The notes below the pieces were generated by a model. It saw only the letters and a list, made by a program, of their open reading frames with translations, was not told the origin of the DNA and did no database searches. A program made the position numbers and the translations under genes. 64,000 nt of DNA. It comes from JAIVGZ01 sp964552205 (GTDB taxonomy: Bacteria > Pseudomonadota > Gammaproteobacteria > Natronospirales > JAIVGZ01). Below, one piece after another: positions 1 through 8,822 of the stretch. The stretch lies in the NCBI GenBank assembly GCA_964552205.1, contig CAZKFT010000007.1, positions 10,673 through 74,672 of the forward strand. The letters run 5' to 3'. Position 1 is the first letter of the stretch. Each line of letters opens with the position of its first letter.

Positions 1-555
1 CTACTGAAGGCTAGATTTCCAGCAGCACTAGAATCATTTCTTCCCGATTTCACAAGATTGCTCCCTCTCGTGTATCCTCCTGTAAAATTTGGGCATAACT
101 TTATCACGCTTGGTATGGGTCTCATCAAAGTTCTTGTGGATAATTTCAAGGAGGAACATATTTTGTTGTTTTATCAAGATCATCCTTATTTGGTTCCTCG
201 GCGTAAAATCTCGAGCGACGAAATCCGAATTCTTCAATCCATCTCAGAAATTGAGAATTTAAAAAAGATCTACTTCTTTTTAGATCATGAACTTGTCCTC
301 TCTCTACCCGAAACTTATACTTCACAAGATTTTTATTATTGTTACTGTGGAAAATGGGAAAAATATCGTTTGGGGTCAATCCAACAAATTCCTTTGGGAT
401 TGGAATGCACCATCTATTGTATTCCAGATCCGCAAGACTTTGCTTCACTTTTAACAAACAAGAGAAAACAACCTGATCTACCCATCCCATCTGAACAACC
501 CAAACCAAAAACCAAAACATTAATAACCTCATCACAAATTACTGAGAATACATAA
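1..555 (+). CDS. C-terminal part of an unknown protein, 5' end outside window
   Basis: The reading frame is open from base 1 with no convincing start codon, so the N-terminus lies before the window. About 184 residues remain. They are mixed hydrophobic and charged, with several Tyr/Phe-rich stretches (DFYYCYCG) and a Pro/Lys/Thr-rich tail that looks disordered. I recognise no domain. The stop is followed by an A-rich stretch rather than a clean AATAAA. The next gene is convergent and ends about 60 bases away. Confidence 0.7.
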   Translation, partial: LLKARFPAALESFLPDFTRLLPLVYPPVKFGHNFITLGMGLIKVLVDNFKEEHILLFYQDHPYLVPRRKISSDEIRILQSISEIENLKKIYFFLDHELVLSLPETYTSQDFYYCYCGKWEKYRLGSIQQIPLGLECTIYCIPDPQDFASLLTNKRKQPDLPIPSEQPKPKTKTLITSSQITENT

Positions 556-615
556 AACATATCGACATCTCGTTGTCTTTTCCAACATCTCAAAATCAAT
601 CATTTATTCAACTTG

Positions 616-1230
616 TCAAAATGCGACAGTTACACCAGAAGAAGCAAGAATCTCAAACTTGTGCAATAGATGTTGAGATGTAAGGTTTGAATCGCAAGAA
701 TCCAGAACGATATTAGAACTTTTCAATTCTTGATAGATATCCTTGTGATTGTAATACAAATAGTGTAACGCTTTTGTTCGAGTTGGTCCCGAACTAAGAT
801 CATCAAGGACACTGGCCTCGGAAGAAGGCAGGCTCGCTGAGACACAGTATTGATTATCATTGATCCGAACCATGTCAACGCAAAACCCTTTTGGCTTTAG
901 GTAGTAACGACGGAATAAAAAGGAAAATTTTGTTTCCAGTTTCAATGGGTCGCAGAACTGTTGAAAGGTGTCGTCGTCAAAAATATGGTCTTTCAAGTGT
1001 AACATCGTGCAATTTGATTCGCTTTCACTTTTTATGACTTGGCGGATCCGATATAGATAGGGCTCGTCTTCATCTTCAGATTTTCGCCTGCTGATCCAAA
1101 TATTCTGTTTCATCCACGAGTTTGACTCATCGTCATAGAATGTGTCTTCAAAATCTTTTGCATTATAAGGAAAACCATTGATCACACTTGAAGGATCTTT
1201 CAGAGAAATGTAAATTTTGTCCCAATTCAT
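616..1230 (-). CDS. Hypothetical protein, 204 aa
   Basis: An intact frame starting with MNWDKIYISL. The protein is acidic in the first 80 residues with a DED/DEPY patch, then mixed alpha/beta in character. No motif or membrane segment is visible. An AATAAA signal lies just after the stop (GAATAAATG on the coding strand), as for most genes here. It is the last of a run of minus-strand genes (2683 to 616) separated by short spacers. Function unknown. Confidence 0.7.
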   Translation of the reverse strand: MNWDKIYISLKDPSSVINGFPYNAKDFEDTFYDDESNSWMKQNIWISRRKSEDEDEPYLYRIRQVIKSESESNCTMLHLKDHIFDDDTFQQFCDPLKLETKFSFLFRRYYLKPKGFCVDMVRINDNQYCVSASLPSSEASVLDDLSSGPTRTKALHYLYYNHKDIYQELKSSNIVLDSCDSNLTSQHLLHKFEILASSGVTVAF

Positions 1231-1310
1231 CTCGTCAGACTTTTTTTTGATCTTTTTAATTGTGCAAGATTTTTCTCAAAGATCTGTTCCTCAATATTGA
1301 TAAATGGTAT

Positions 1311-1862
1311 TTATTGCTTTTCATCTAGATGACGACAGTCAAAGGAATAGTCGCCTTTGTACCATTCTTGTTCTCCATATTTCAATTCGGACAAACAGCG
1401 TTCGCAATTCACAAACGTTTTCAACTCTTCTAGAGAATGGTCTTCTCCATAACTGTGAGAGGCCATATACCCACCATCTGCATGTGCGACCAAAAGGTCC
1501 ACTTCTCGTTTTGTCAAAGAAACGCTTCCCAATTCCCAACTAGATCTTCCACCAAAATCAAGCTTTTCCAATAACGATTCAAATTCCTCTTTGGTTTCTT
1601 TTTCGTACCCGCAATAAAAATGCCAGGTTTCTCCTTCCCAGTCATTTTTCTCGATAAGTTCGAAATACAACAAATTGTGTTTTGATTCTTCCACTTCTTC
1701 AATGATTTCATTAATAGTGTCCACATATTCTTTCCATTTCTTTAGTTCATTCTCGTCTTCTTTTAAGAGATCGGCACTTGGCAACACAAATGAAATTTCT
1801 TTCTCATCCTGCGAAATCTTTCTCTTTTTATTTTCCATGTTTTGTAACTGATCATCCAACAA
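1311..1862 (-). CDS. Hypothetical acidic protein, 183 aa
   Basis: Strongly charged, Glu/Lys-rich protein with predicted long helices around residues 30-60 (ELKKWKEYVDTINEIIEEVEE). A Met at residue 9, followed by the basic NKKRK stretch, is an alternative start; the basic stretch could be a nuclear signal. The C-terminal half holds a CERC pair and a late Cys-His, too few to claim a zinc site. The stop overlaps CAATAAATA. Function unknown. Confidence 0.65.
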   Translation of the reverse strand: MLDDQLQNMENKKRKISQDEKEISFVLPSADLLKEDENELKKWKEYVDTINEIIEEVEESKHNLLYFELIEKNDWEGETWHFYCGYEKETKEEFESLLEKLDFGGRSSWELGSVSLTKREVDLLVAHADGGYMASHSYGEDHSLEELKTFVNCERCLSELKYGEQEWYKGDYSFDCRHLDEKQ

Positions 1863-1893
1863 TCCAACTAAAAGCGCTTGTTATTGTAATTGT

Positions 1894-2271
1894 TTATTTT
1901 TCATTCCTCATTCTTCGAGCAAGCTCTACATTCAAATCATATGCAAGATGTTCAATTCGATCCATATGCAAAGGAGTTTTTGCTGCAAGAGAGTCCAGGT
2001 CCCAAGTGAACATTGTAAAGATTTCTTCTTTTTCTAGCTCTGAAAAATCTTTTATCAAGAGTCGATAATAATCATATACTTCTTCTTGTTTTAAAAAGAA
2101 CAGTAGTTTCGGAATGTCCTCTGAGGAAAAATACTGTTCAAGGTCTTCCTCAAAATACGTAAGAATAAAGCTCTCGAGTTTTTGTTTTGGTTTTATATTC
2201 TTACTCTCGAGCCATTTATCTTGAGACTCAGGAGACCAGCCTTTCCATTTGAGATTATAAGACTTTTTCAT
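1894..2271 (-). CDS. Hypothetical protein, 125 aa
   Basis: I start this gene at the Met of MKKSYNLKWKGW, because the longer upstream frame runs through the neighbouring gene at 2300-2629. The protein is helical and acidic with many Glu, Leu and Tyr residues (YFEEDLEQYF, YDYYRLLIKDF). No family is recognised. The stop sits in AAATAAAC. It is 28 bases from the next upstream minus-strand gene, so the two may be expressed together. Confidence 0.6.
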   Translation of the reverse strand: MKKSYNLKWKGWSPESQDKWLESKNIKPKQKLESFILTYFEEDLEQYFSSEDIPKLLFFLKQEEVYDYYRLLIKDFSELEKEEIFTMFTWDLDSLAAKTPLHMDRIEHLAYDLNVELARRMRNEK

Positions 2272-2299
2272 CTTTTCTAAACAAAAAAGAAAGAAACAT

Positions 2300-2629
2300 T
2301 TATTGGTGTTGTTCCCATAATTCTTGCAGGGCAGCAAAGTCCGGTTTGCAGTCACGAGCAAGCTTGGTGTCAAAGCCTTCCTCTTCCATGAAATTGAATA
2401 GAGCCACATGTTCATATCTCCATATATCTGTCTCTGCTTTCTCTTGAAACATAAAGGGGGTTTCCAGCTGTCCAATGGTGACTCGCATGCACTCTTCCAA
2501 GTGAGCATACATCTTTATCAACCTTTTGATGCGCTCCTTGTGTTTGTTCAGATGCTCCTCACTGATGGTGGGAAATGCTTTCTGGACCAACAAAGTATAG
2601 CTGCTAGCTTTTTTCAGTTTCTTGGGCAT
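2300..2629 (-). CDS. Hypothetical protein, 109 aa
   Basis: A small helical protein starting MPKKLKKASSYTL, with a basic N-terminus and an acidic C-terminus ending ELWEQHQ. Residues 20-50 (SEEHLNKHKERIKRL) probably form an amphipathic helix. No known domain is seen. The stop codon lies within CAATAAATG. It sits between two minus-strand genes with short spacers. Function unknown. Confidence 0.65.
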   Translation of the reverse strand: MPKKLKKASSYTLLVQKAFPTISEEHLNKHKERIKRLIKMYAHLEECMRVTIGQLETPFMFQEKAETDIWRYEHVALFNFMEEEGFDTKLARDCKPDFAALQELWEQHQ

Positions 2630-2682
2630 TTTTTAAGGATTGGGTTGATAAAAAAGACACAGGGAGCGCTCGACAAGATTTA

Positions 2683-4161
2683 TTATGCATACTTTTCGAG
2701 GATCATCGCGAGAAGTGATAAAATAACAATATTTTTGGGGATTGATGTGCTCAAATAGTTATTGATGATTTCTGCAGCACAGGTTTTTGTTGTTGGATGA
2801 ATTTGGTAGAGTGTAAAGCCATGAGTTTTGGCACAAGAGCAGAGATCCTCGATAAATGTAGTGAACAATGGAAACTTGACAATCATCATTTGGAAATCGT
2901 TGATGGTTGAAGAAAATCGAATAAAAAAGTCGGCAATAACACAAAAAGGATTTGCTTGGGCTTTTGCAAGATCAAGGTTGCATGATTGGGCATATTTCTC
3001 GTTAAAGATCTGCATGAGAGGATTCAAAAGCAGACCATACAATAATTCCCAACGAACTTCGTTCAAAAAAGTTTCCATAAACCCTATCTGTTCCACCATG
3101 TGTTCGTCCTTTTTTAAATCGCCCATTTGTTTGACCCAGCGATGCAAAGCAAACTCGAATGCCAAATCAATACAATTCTTGCCATTCTTTTGATAGGATA
3201 AATCTTCTTTGTACTTGCTAAGCAAACATTCAACAATGTCGTAGCTAAAGGCATGGTTTGCATTGGAGAGAAAGTCGGACAAAAGTTTTCCTCTTGGAAA
3301 AGGTTTTACAATATGTGGTTGCATCCTTTCAAGAATAGTAGAGACCTGGCTATTGTGAAACAAATCACTAGCCTCAAAGAGAATTTGAAAGAAATTAAAA
3401 GGATAATTCAAGGGTTGTTTGGTTGCTGGATGAACGCCCATTGCATAAGATATTGCAACATCGCTTACGATTTCTGTGGATATCACGCTGCGATGGTTGT
3501 GTTTCGAATGGATGATCTCGGTGAAAAAGCGATAGATGGGAAAGTTGGTCACTTGAAATTCTGGTTTGTGGATGGTACTTTGGTCCGAAAAACTGACGTA
3601 GAGGAGAGGATGAAAAACAGCCAATTTCTCAAAGAATTGGAGAACTACACTCTCAATGTCGTATTGACGACAGGCGTGAATACTAATGCTTTTGAGAGAG
3701 GGAAAAGAATCTGGAATATCAAGAACTTTGTCCAATATTTTCTTCATGGAAGAGAAAATTTCCGAATGGTTAAATACAACACTTTGCATTTTGGTTCCAA
3801 AGTACAACACCAAGTTTTCGACCAGAGGAAAATGTTTGAGAATTGGTAAAAATTCCACAGGATGCTTCATATCATTCGCTTTATATACAAAGATTTTGAG
3901 ACAGAGTGTGTTGACAGAGGGATGGTCAACCCAATGGTTTATGAAATTTTTCGTTTTGTGAAGGTCGACCAGAACAACGCGTTTAGAAAGTTGCATATGA
4001 TCAGTTTGAAAAACAGGTCGACAGATGGAGAGGACAGAAGAAACATATTCATGTTGGGCAGCCAAGTTCCAAAAGAAGCGACAAGTGTGACCAAGGTTGT
4101 TTTGATCTTCTGGCGAGAGATACTTGAAAACTTCAACCCAAAAATCACGACAAGAAGACAT
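2683..4161 (-). CDS. F-box-like protein, 492 aa
   Basis: The first 40 residues fit an F-box: FWVEVFKYLSPEDQNNLGH followed by TCRFFWNLA, the typical Leu-rich helix then Cys-Arg/Phe helix. F-box domains bind SKP1 and bring substrates to SCF ubiquitin ligases; viral members usually redirect the host ligase. The remaining 450 residues are helical with no clear WD40, LRR or ankyrin repeats, so the substrate-binding part is unassigned. A long antisense frame at 3253-3849 is a shadow. The stop overlaps TAATAAATC. The domain call is moderate because the F-box is short and divergent. Confidence 0.75.
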   Translation of the reverse strand: MSSCRDFWVEVFKYLSPEDQNNLGHTCRFFWNLAAQHEYVSSVLSICRPVFQTDHMQLSKRVVLVDLHKTKNFINHWVDHPSVNTLCLKIFVYKANDMKHPVEFLPILKHFPLVENLVLYFGTKMQSVVFNHSEIFSSMKKILDKVLDIPDSFPSLKSISIHACRQYDIESVVLQFFEKLAVFHPLLYVSFSDQSTIHKPEFQVTNFPIYRFFTEIIHSKHNHRSVISTEIVSDVAISYAMGVHPATKQPLNYPFNFFQILFEASDLFHNSQVSTILERMQPHIVKPFPRGKLLSDFLSNANHAFSYDIVECLLSKYKEDLSYQKNGKNCIDLAFEFALHRWVKQMGDLKKDEHMVEQIGFMETFLNEVRWELLYGLLLNPLMQIFNEKYAQSCNLDLAKAQANPFCVIADFFIRFSSTINDFQMMIVKFPLFTTFIEDLCSCAKTHGFTLYQIHPTTKTCAAEIINNYLSTSIPKNIVILSLLAMILEKYA

Positions 4162-4275
4162 CTTTATCAGGATTTTTTATATTTGAAAATTGATTCGCGC
4201 ACCAGGTAAAACAACACATGGAAACAACTTTTGTATTAAATTTTGGATAGAAATGAACAAATGCAAGCAACCATA

Positions 4276-4863
4276 TTATTGTGATTGTTCCTTTTTTCGT
4301 TTGGCAATCAGATAAGAGACTTGAAGAGAAACATGGTCGCTGGCCGATTCGGCAGTTCTCATGTCATTGCTATGAAGATTTTCATAGATCATAAGATCAG
4401 GCTTATTTCCTGCTGCAGCCATTCTCTTGATCTCATTCAGAACTTCTTGACGCACCTCTTTTACGTTGGTGCTCGTGGGATCTGTGATTGGCAGATTTTT
4501 CACCTCTTCCTTGAGTTGTTCGAAAAGAGCTAGACTTTTTCTCTTCCTTTCCTTTTTTTCTTCCTGGATTTCCTTGTGGCGTTCTAAAGACTTTTCAAAT
4601 CGTCGAAGTTGTTTAGCGGCATTGGCCGCACGTTTTTTGAGGTCTGATACATGTTCTTCCAAGCAATCAAGGCATAATTTTTGACTTTCTGAGGGATTTG
4701 ATTCATTCACCACGAAATTCCCGAGATTCCATGAGCAAGAATGACAAAAGACTTTTTGACACGTTGATTTTTCGCATCTCGTAGAGGTTTTTGTGATTTG
4801 TTCTCGACAGGAATGACATTCGCTGTCTTGGAGATCTTGCAAGTTAGAAGTGATAAAAGGCAT
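4276..4863 (-). CDS. Cys-rich zinc-binding coiled-coil protein, 195 aa
   Basis: I start at MPFITSNLQ, because the longer frame runs toward the palindromic promoter element. Eight cysteines (about residues 16, 19, 30, 35, 40, 43, 64 and 67) form CxxC pairs in FYVE/PHD-like spacing, enough for two zinc ions. Residues 70-130 are a long Lys/Glu coiled coil. The architecture resembles small cross-brace zinc finger adaptors; without a His or a RING-type order I do not call it an E3 ligase. It is divergent from the RING gene at 5034 and shares the palindrome at 4950. Confidence 0.7.
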   Translation of the reverse strand: MPFITSNLQDLQDSECHSCREQITKTSTRCEKSTCQKVFCHSCSWNLGNFVVNESNPSESQKLCLDCLEEHVSDLKKRAANAAKQLRRFEKSLERHKEIQEEKKERKRKSLALFEQLKEEVKNLPITDPTSTNVKEVRQEVLNEIKRMAAAGNKPDLMIYENLHSNDMRTAESASDHVSLQVSYLIAKRKKEQSQ

Positions 4864-4949
4864 TGTGTTAGAATTTAAGCTGAAGAAAATTTTTTTTTGA
4901 CTGATTTTATAAACTAGGTCTTGGCCCGCTTTTGAGTGAGCCACAAAGT

Positions 4950-4968
4950 GACCCGGTCATGACCGGGC
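4950..4968. promoter_or_regulatory. Palindromic promoter-like element, copy A
   Basis: Nearly perfect copy of the palindrome GACCCGGTCATGACCGGGTC. It lies between two divergent genes, 87 bases from the minus-strand start and about 65 from the RING start. The palindrome suits a dimeric binding protein and use in both directions. Its regulatory role is inferred from placement. Confidence 0.65.
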
Positions 4969-5033
4969 GGTCATTAATCAAACCCAATTTTTATACACAT
5001 TTTTGTCAACATTTCCTCCCTTTCTTTTTAGCC

Positions 5034-5888
5034 ATGGCTTCTTCCATCAATAGAGATACTGTCAAAAGTGAACTTGTTCGCTATAACGCCAAAAACTCGA
5101 CGAATCAATCTCGCCGCAATCAAAAAATCAACTCTTTGAAAAGCCGCCTCGATTCTCTCACCTCTGATATTGACAACCTTCGTGTCACTATTACTTCAAG
5201 AACCACTCAATTGCAAAGCAGTGTGAGCTTGCTTGCCAGAAGCACGGATGAAATTCGCACCAGCAGCAATCTTTCTCACCAATTGACCAAGGAAATGGAT
5301 TGGTTGCAAAAACTTTTGCGAGAAGAGGAAACGATCTATTCTCAACTCTGGAATGCCCTCAAGCCTCGCTCTGAAAAAAGCAGCACTCAACGAAGAAGCA
5401 GCAGCTCTCGCTCCAACAGACAAGAAAACAATCCAGTTCCGACCTCCTATCGACCTGCTTCTCCCGCTTACGTTCCTCCTGCCTCCCCAGCCTATCGACC
5501 CAGATCTCCTGCGTATGCCCCTACTTCGCCTGCTTATGCACGTTCACCCTCTCCCGTTTCGGGGTCTAGTTCTTTTACACCTGAGCACGAGTCTCTTTGG
5601 GAGAATTATCCACGCTCCCCTTCTCCGACTTATGACGAGTGGTATTTTTATACACCGGTTTCACCGATTGGCTTTGTGGAGTCCCCGCCTCGAAACTTGG
5701 TGATGCCAAAGCCCGAGAAGAAAGAAGAAATCCCTGACGACTTGGCGTGCGGAGCCTGCTACGATGCCTATTCTTCTGTCTTTTATGTGTGCGGCCACAA
5801 GTTCTTTTGCGAACCCTGCAATGAACATTACATGCAAACCAAACCAAAGGTCTGCCCGATCTGCCGCACCCCTTTGGACTATTATTAA
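5034..5888 (+). CDS. RING finger protein with RNA polymerase II CTD-like repeats, 284 aa
   Basis: Start chosen at MASSINRDTV; the upstream frame only reads through the palindrome. Residues 30-105 form a coiled coil. Residues 139-174 are heptad-like repeats of Tyr-x-Pro-x-Ser-Pro-Ala, including YAPTSPA and YRPRSPA, close to the YSPTSPS repeat of RNA polymerase II. More SPSP sites follow up to residue 200. Residues 239-277 are a complete C3HC4 RING (CGAC, CGH, CEPC, CPIC), typical of E3 ubiquitin ligases. A role as an E3 that mimics or competes for CTD-binding factors is an inference. It is divergent from a zinc protein gene. Confidence 0.85.
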   Translation: MASSINRDTVKSELVRYNAKNSTNQSRRNQKINSLKSRLDSLTSDIDNLRVTITSRTTQLQSSVSLLARSTDEIRTSSNLSHQLTKEMDWLQKLLREEETIYSQLWNALKPRSEKSSTQRRSSSSRSNRQENNPVPTSYRPASPAYVPPASPAYRPRSPAYAPTSPAYARSPSPVSGSSSFTPEHESLWENYPRSPSPTYDEWYFYTPVSPIGFVESPPRNLVMPKPEKKEEIPDDLACGACYDAYSSVFYVCGHKFFCEPCNEHYMQTKPKVCPICRTPLDYY

Positions 5889-5986
5889 TTGGGATTGTTT
5901 GAATACAGAGTTTGAATTCAGAATTGAGGTCAAGGGTCTTTGATTATTCTTGTTGTTACAGTGAAAGAAGACAAATATATTTTCCT

Positions 5987-7072
5987 ATGTTGAGCCTAGA
6001 TTTATTCCTTTACGAAATACTTTCTCGCATCAGAGCAAGGTCAGACTATATCAGCACCATCAAAGCTTTCTGGCCTTGTTTCTCTTTTCTTTCGCGAGAA
6101 ATACAATATCTCTGCGACCTTTATAAGCGATACGAATATCTCTTTGTTTCTGGGGATTTTGAAACGATGCGAATATGGGGGTTGAAAAGCCAACGCGAAC
6201 TTTATTCTTTTGGAGATAGAAAAGAATTTGAAAGCACGCACAATGTGCTCGTTTCCTGCTCTCCCGATGGTCGATCTGTTGCATGTGCTGGTAAAATAGG
6301 AAATCGGGTTTACATCTGGGATGCAGAAACCAAAGAATTGAAACACCAAATAATTGAAGTTGCTTCCGACAATTCACATGGCACCTCATCCATCTCTTAT
6401 TGCCCCCAAGGACACTACCTCGTTTGGTTAACAACCAGCGGGCAAGTTGTTATCTGGGATTGCAAAAACAACAGCATTTATCACATGATCAATCCAGAGA
6501 ATGACAACCCATTCAAATCCTTTTGTTATCTAATGGATGGCACACATTTGGCTCTGGCTGATAGCCAGCGAATTCGGATATGGAACATCAGAAAAAAATC
6601 GATGGTGAGAAAAATCAAAACAAAGAATAAAGCACAAATCCTGGCTTCTTCGCCTTGCGGCCAATATTTTGCAGCCGCTTATTATCGAGAAATCGAAATA
6701 TGGGATATAAAAGCAAACTATCGCATCTTGGAAAATGTTACCTCCTTATATGTGGGACAGATCACAACTATGACCTTTTCTCCCGATGGACAATACCTTG
6801 CATGGGGAAGCAATAATATCAACCTTCCTCTTCCAATTGTGATCGTTAATACTCGAAATTGGACACCAGAATTTACAATCATGGCTCACAATAATCAAAT
6901 CAATTCGATCAAATATTCACCGGATGGTCAAAAACTTGTATCGGCGAGCGAAGACCATACAATCACCATCACACAGGGGTTGGACAAAGATACATTTCAT
7001 AACTTTATAACTATACCAATAGAATACCCCTATTCGATCGACTTTTTTCCGGATGCCTTTTTGTACGAATAA
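5987..7072 (+). CDS. WD40-like beta-propeller protein with F-box-like N-terminus, 361 aa
   Basis: Start at MLSLDLFLYEIL, which lines up with the start of the paralogue at 7682. The first 45 residues resemble an F-box (LFLYEILSRIRARSDY). From about residue 60 come WD40-type blades with SPDGR, SPDGQ, VYIWDAETK, VVIWDCKN, RIWNIRKK and EIWDIKAN. About six blades are visible and the last ones are degenerate. Such proteins are commonly scaffolds or substrate adaptors of ubiquitin ligases. The stop overlaps GAATAAATC. Confidence 0.85.
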   Translation: MLSLDLFLYEILSRIRARSDYISTIKAFWPCFSFLSREIQYLCDLYKRYEYLFVSGDFETMRIWGLKSQRELYSFGDRKEFESTHNVLVSCSPDGRSVACAGKIGNRVYIWDAETKELKHQIIEVASDNSHGTSSISYCPQGHYLVWLTTSGQVVIWDCKNNSIYHMINPENDNPFKSFCYLMDGTHLALADSQRIRIWNIRKKSMVRKIKTKNKAQILASSPCGQYFAAAYYREIEIWDIKANYRILENVTSLYVGQITTMTFSPDGQYLAWGSNNINLPLPIVIVNTRNWTPEFTIMAHNNQINSIKYSPDGQKLVSASEDHTITITQGLDKDTFHNFITIPIEYPYSIDFFPDAFLYE

Positions 7073-7074
7073 AT

Positions 7075-7602
7075 CTATTCTTCAGGATCTTCTCTGTAGA
7101 TAAAGTCCTCGTTCGAGGGATAAAAGGGCAGCCAAACTCTTTGACCAAAACCAATGCATTCAGTGTTGAAATATCTGGTCGAGACCAATCGGATAAAACA
7201 CTTGGCCAGGCCATCCAATAGACTGTCTTCGTTGATAGCAGTGACTTCAATACATTTTGCCTGTTCCATACCTGGGTCGTTCTTGGTGGCATATTCGCTA
7301 TCCCAGTTGATGAGAAACCCTTTCTTGTTAAAGGTCGTGGGCCTGTAATAGTTTGACTCCAGACAGGCGTGAATCACACATTCATCGGCAGAAGGGCAGC
7401 CAAAGTCTACATTGTATTCAATCGACAAAGGTTCATAGTCGCGTCTGCTGAAACTGTAACGATAGCAATAAAGTTCAATCTTTCCAAATGGACATTCGTA
7501 CAATATCGTATTGGATTCATGTCGGTATTGGCTTTGAGGCAGATACTTGGCAAATGTTTCCAAGGAAAGCCCCCCACAAACAGACACTCGAAGATAGGTC
7601 AT
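7075..7602 (-). CDS. Hypothetical protein, 175 aa
   Basis: An intact frame starting MTYLRVSVCGG, wedged convergently against the WD40-like gene at 5987 (two bases between stops). It is rich in Tyr, Cys and aromatic residues with alternating beta-type segments (IELYCYRYSF, CIEVTAINED). No signal peptide, membrane helix or known motif is seen. Function unknown. Confidence 0.7.
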   Translation of the reverse strand: MTYLRVSVCGGLSLETFAKYLPQSQYRHESNTILYECPFGKIELYCYRYSFSRRDYEPLSIEYNVDFGCPSADECVIHACLESNYYRPTTFNKKGFLINWDSEYATKNDPGMEQAKCIEVTAINEDSLLDGLAKCFIRLVSTRYFNTECIGFGQRVWLPFYPSNEDFIYREDPEE

Positions 7603-7681
7603 TTTGTCAAGTGTTTAGGATTCAATCCTCCAACTCTATTCTCGCGCACTTGAAAAGGTGATATCCAGTTGAAATCAAACT

Positions 7682-8722
7682 ATGGATGATCTTTTTGTCT
7701 ATGAACTGTTATTTCGTGTATCGACCAAAGAGGATTTTTATGAAGCAGTGAAAGCATTGGCTCCTTTGATACGTGCCAAGCACGAACAACATTTGGTAAA
7801 CTTGGAAGCACGCTTTCGCGTCTATCTCGTTACAGGGGATAGAACAGGCGATATCAATGTTTATGACACTACAACAGCAAAAATAGAAAAGACTGTGATA
7901 AATTCCTCTGGCAAAGTAAAGAGGTTGTGCATTTCTCCTGATAATCGCTACCTGGCTTGCTCCTCGGGTGAAGATTGCGTGATTACACTATGGAATATGC
8001 ATACCTGGAAAATCCTACACACACTTCAAGGGCACGCCAGACGTGTGAGTTGCCTGTGTTTTTCTCCGGATGGACGGCACCTTGTCTCTGGCGGTTATGA
8101 TACAAAAGTAAATATATGGGATGTAGAAACTGGCAAAGCGATTGAAACCATTTCAGATATTTTTCAATCGGTAGATCATGTTGAATATTCGAGCGATGCT
8201 CGCTATCTTCTTTTTCGTGGTTTCAAGGAAGTACATGTATGGGATATCGAGAAGAAAACCTTTATAAAGTATGTGGTCAATCCGCATTTCAATATCCGCT
8301 GCAAATTTTCTTCCCCCAACAATCATTGTTATGTCTACGAATTTGAAGATTCGAGTGATACCAAAAAACACAAGTTTAGTATCCGAAATATGACAGATGG
8401 CACCATACGAGAACAAAGACTACCTCATTACCATTTGTCAAATGTAGCTTCTTTTTGGATTTCTCCCGACCATCGTTACCTCGCTTCTACAAGCTTTGAC
8501 AATACTATCAAGATTGCAGAGTTGTCAGACTTTTCTGTGATCCTTACTCTACAATGCAAAGCTTATCGAGGCTGTTTTTCGCCTGATAGCAATCACTTTG
8601 CATTTTACGATGGAGAATTTCTGAATATTTGGGATCTCACCTTGCGAAAATGTCTTTATATTATGCATATGAAGTCCGAACCTATCTGTCTTCAATTCAT
8701 GCCTTACAATGCCTTTCTTTAA
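7682..8722 (+). CDS. WD40-like beta-propeller protein with F-box-like N-terminus, 346 aa
   Basis: Clear paralogue of the gene at 5987: the same short helical N-terminus (MDDLFVYELLFRVSTKEDFY) and then WD40 blades. The motifs are SPDNRYLACSS, ITLWNMHTWK, LQGHARRV, SPDGRHLVSGG, VNIWDVETGK, VHVWDIEKK, SPDHRYLAS and LNIWDLTLRK. The GH-WD spacing in blade two is nearly canonical. It probably arose by tandem duplication with 5987, the unrelated minus-strand gene at 7075 now lying between. The stop overlaps TTAATAAAG. Confidence 0.88.
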   Translation: MDDLFVYELLFRVSTKEDFYEAVKALAPLIRAKHEQHLVNLEARFRVYLVTGDRTGDINVYDTTTAKIEKTVINSSGKVKRLCISPDNRYLACSSGEDCVITLWNMHTWKILHTLQGHARRVSCLCFSPDGRHLVSGGYDTKVNIWDVETGKAIETISDIFQSVDHVEYSSDARYLLFRGFKEVHVWDIEKKTFIKYVVNPHFNIRCKFSSPNNHCYVYEFEDSSDTKKHKFSIRNMTDGTIREQRLPHYHLSNVASFWISPDHRYLASTSFDNTIKIAELSDFSVILTLQCKAYRGCFSPDSNHFAFYDGEFLNIWDLTLRKCLYIMHMKSEPICLQFMPYNAFL

Positions 8723-8822
8723 TAAAGCTTCTTGCTGATCAGAAATTATAGATTGCCCGCGAAACCATGAACTCGCGTTCTCAATATCCCTCATCCTTGG
8801 TGTTTTCATCCCATTTTCTCAA

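Noticed and set aside
3253..3849. 198-residue plus-strand frame
   Set aside because: Antisense to the F-box-like gene at 2683-4161; its composition is that of a shadow frame.
4932..5033. Longer N-terminus of the RING protein, and similar extensions at 11281, 25810, 31959, 36074, 46970 and 53509
   Set aside because: These extensions mostly encode the palindrome itself (PVMTG-like residues), so later ATGs are preferred.
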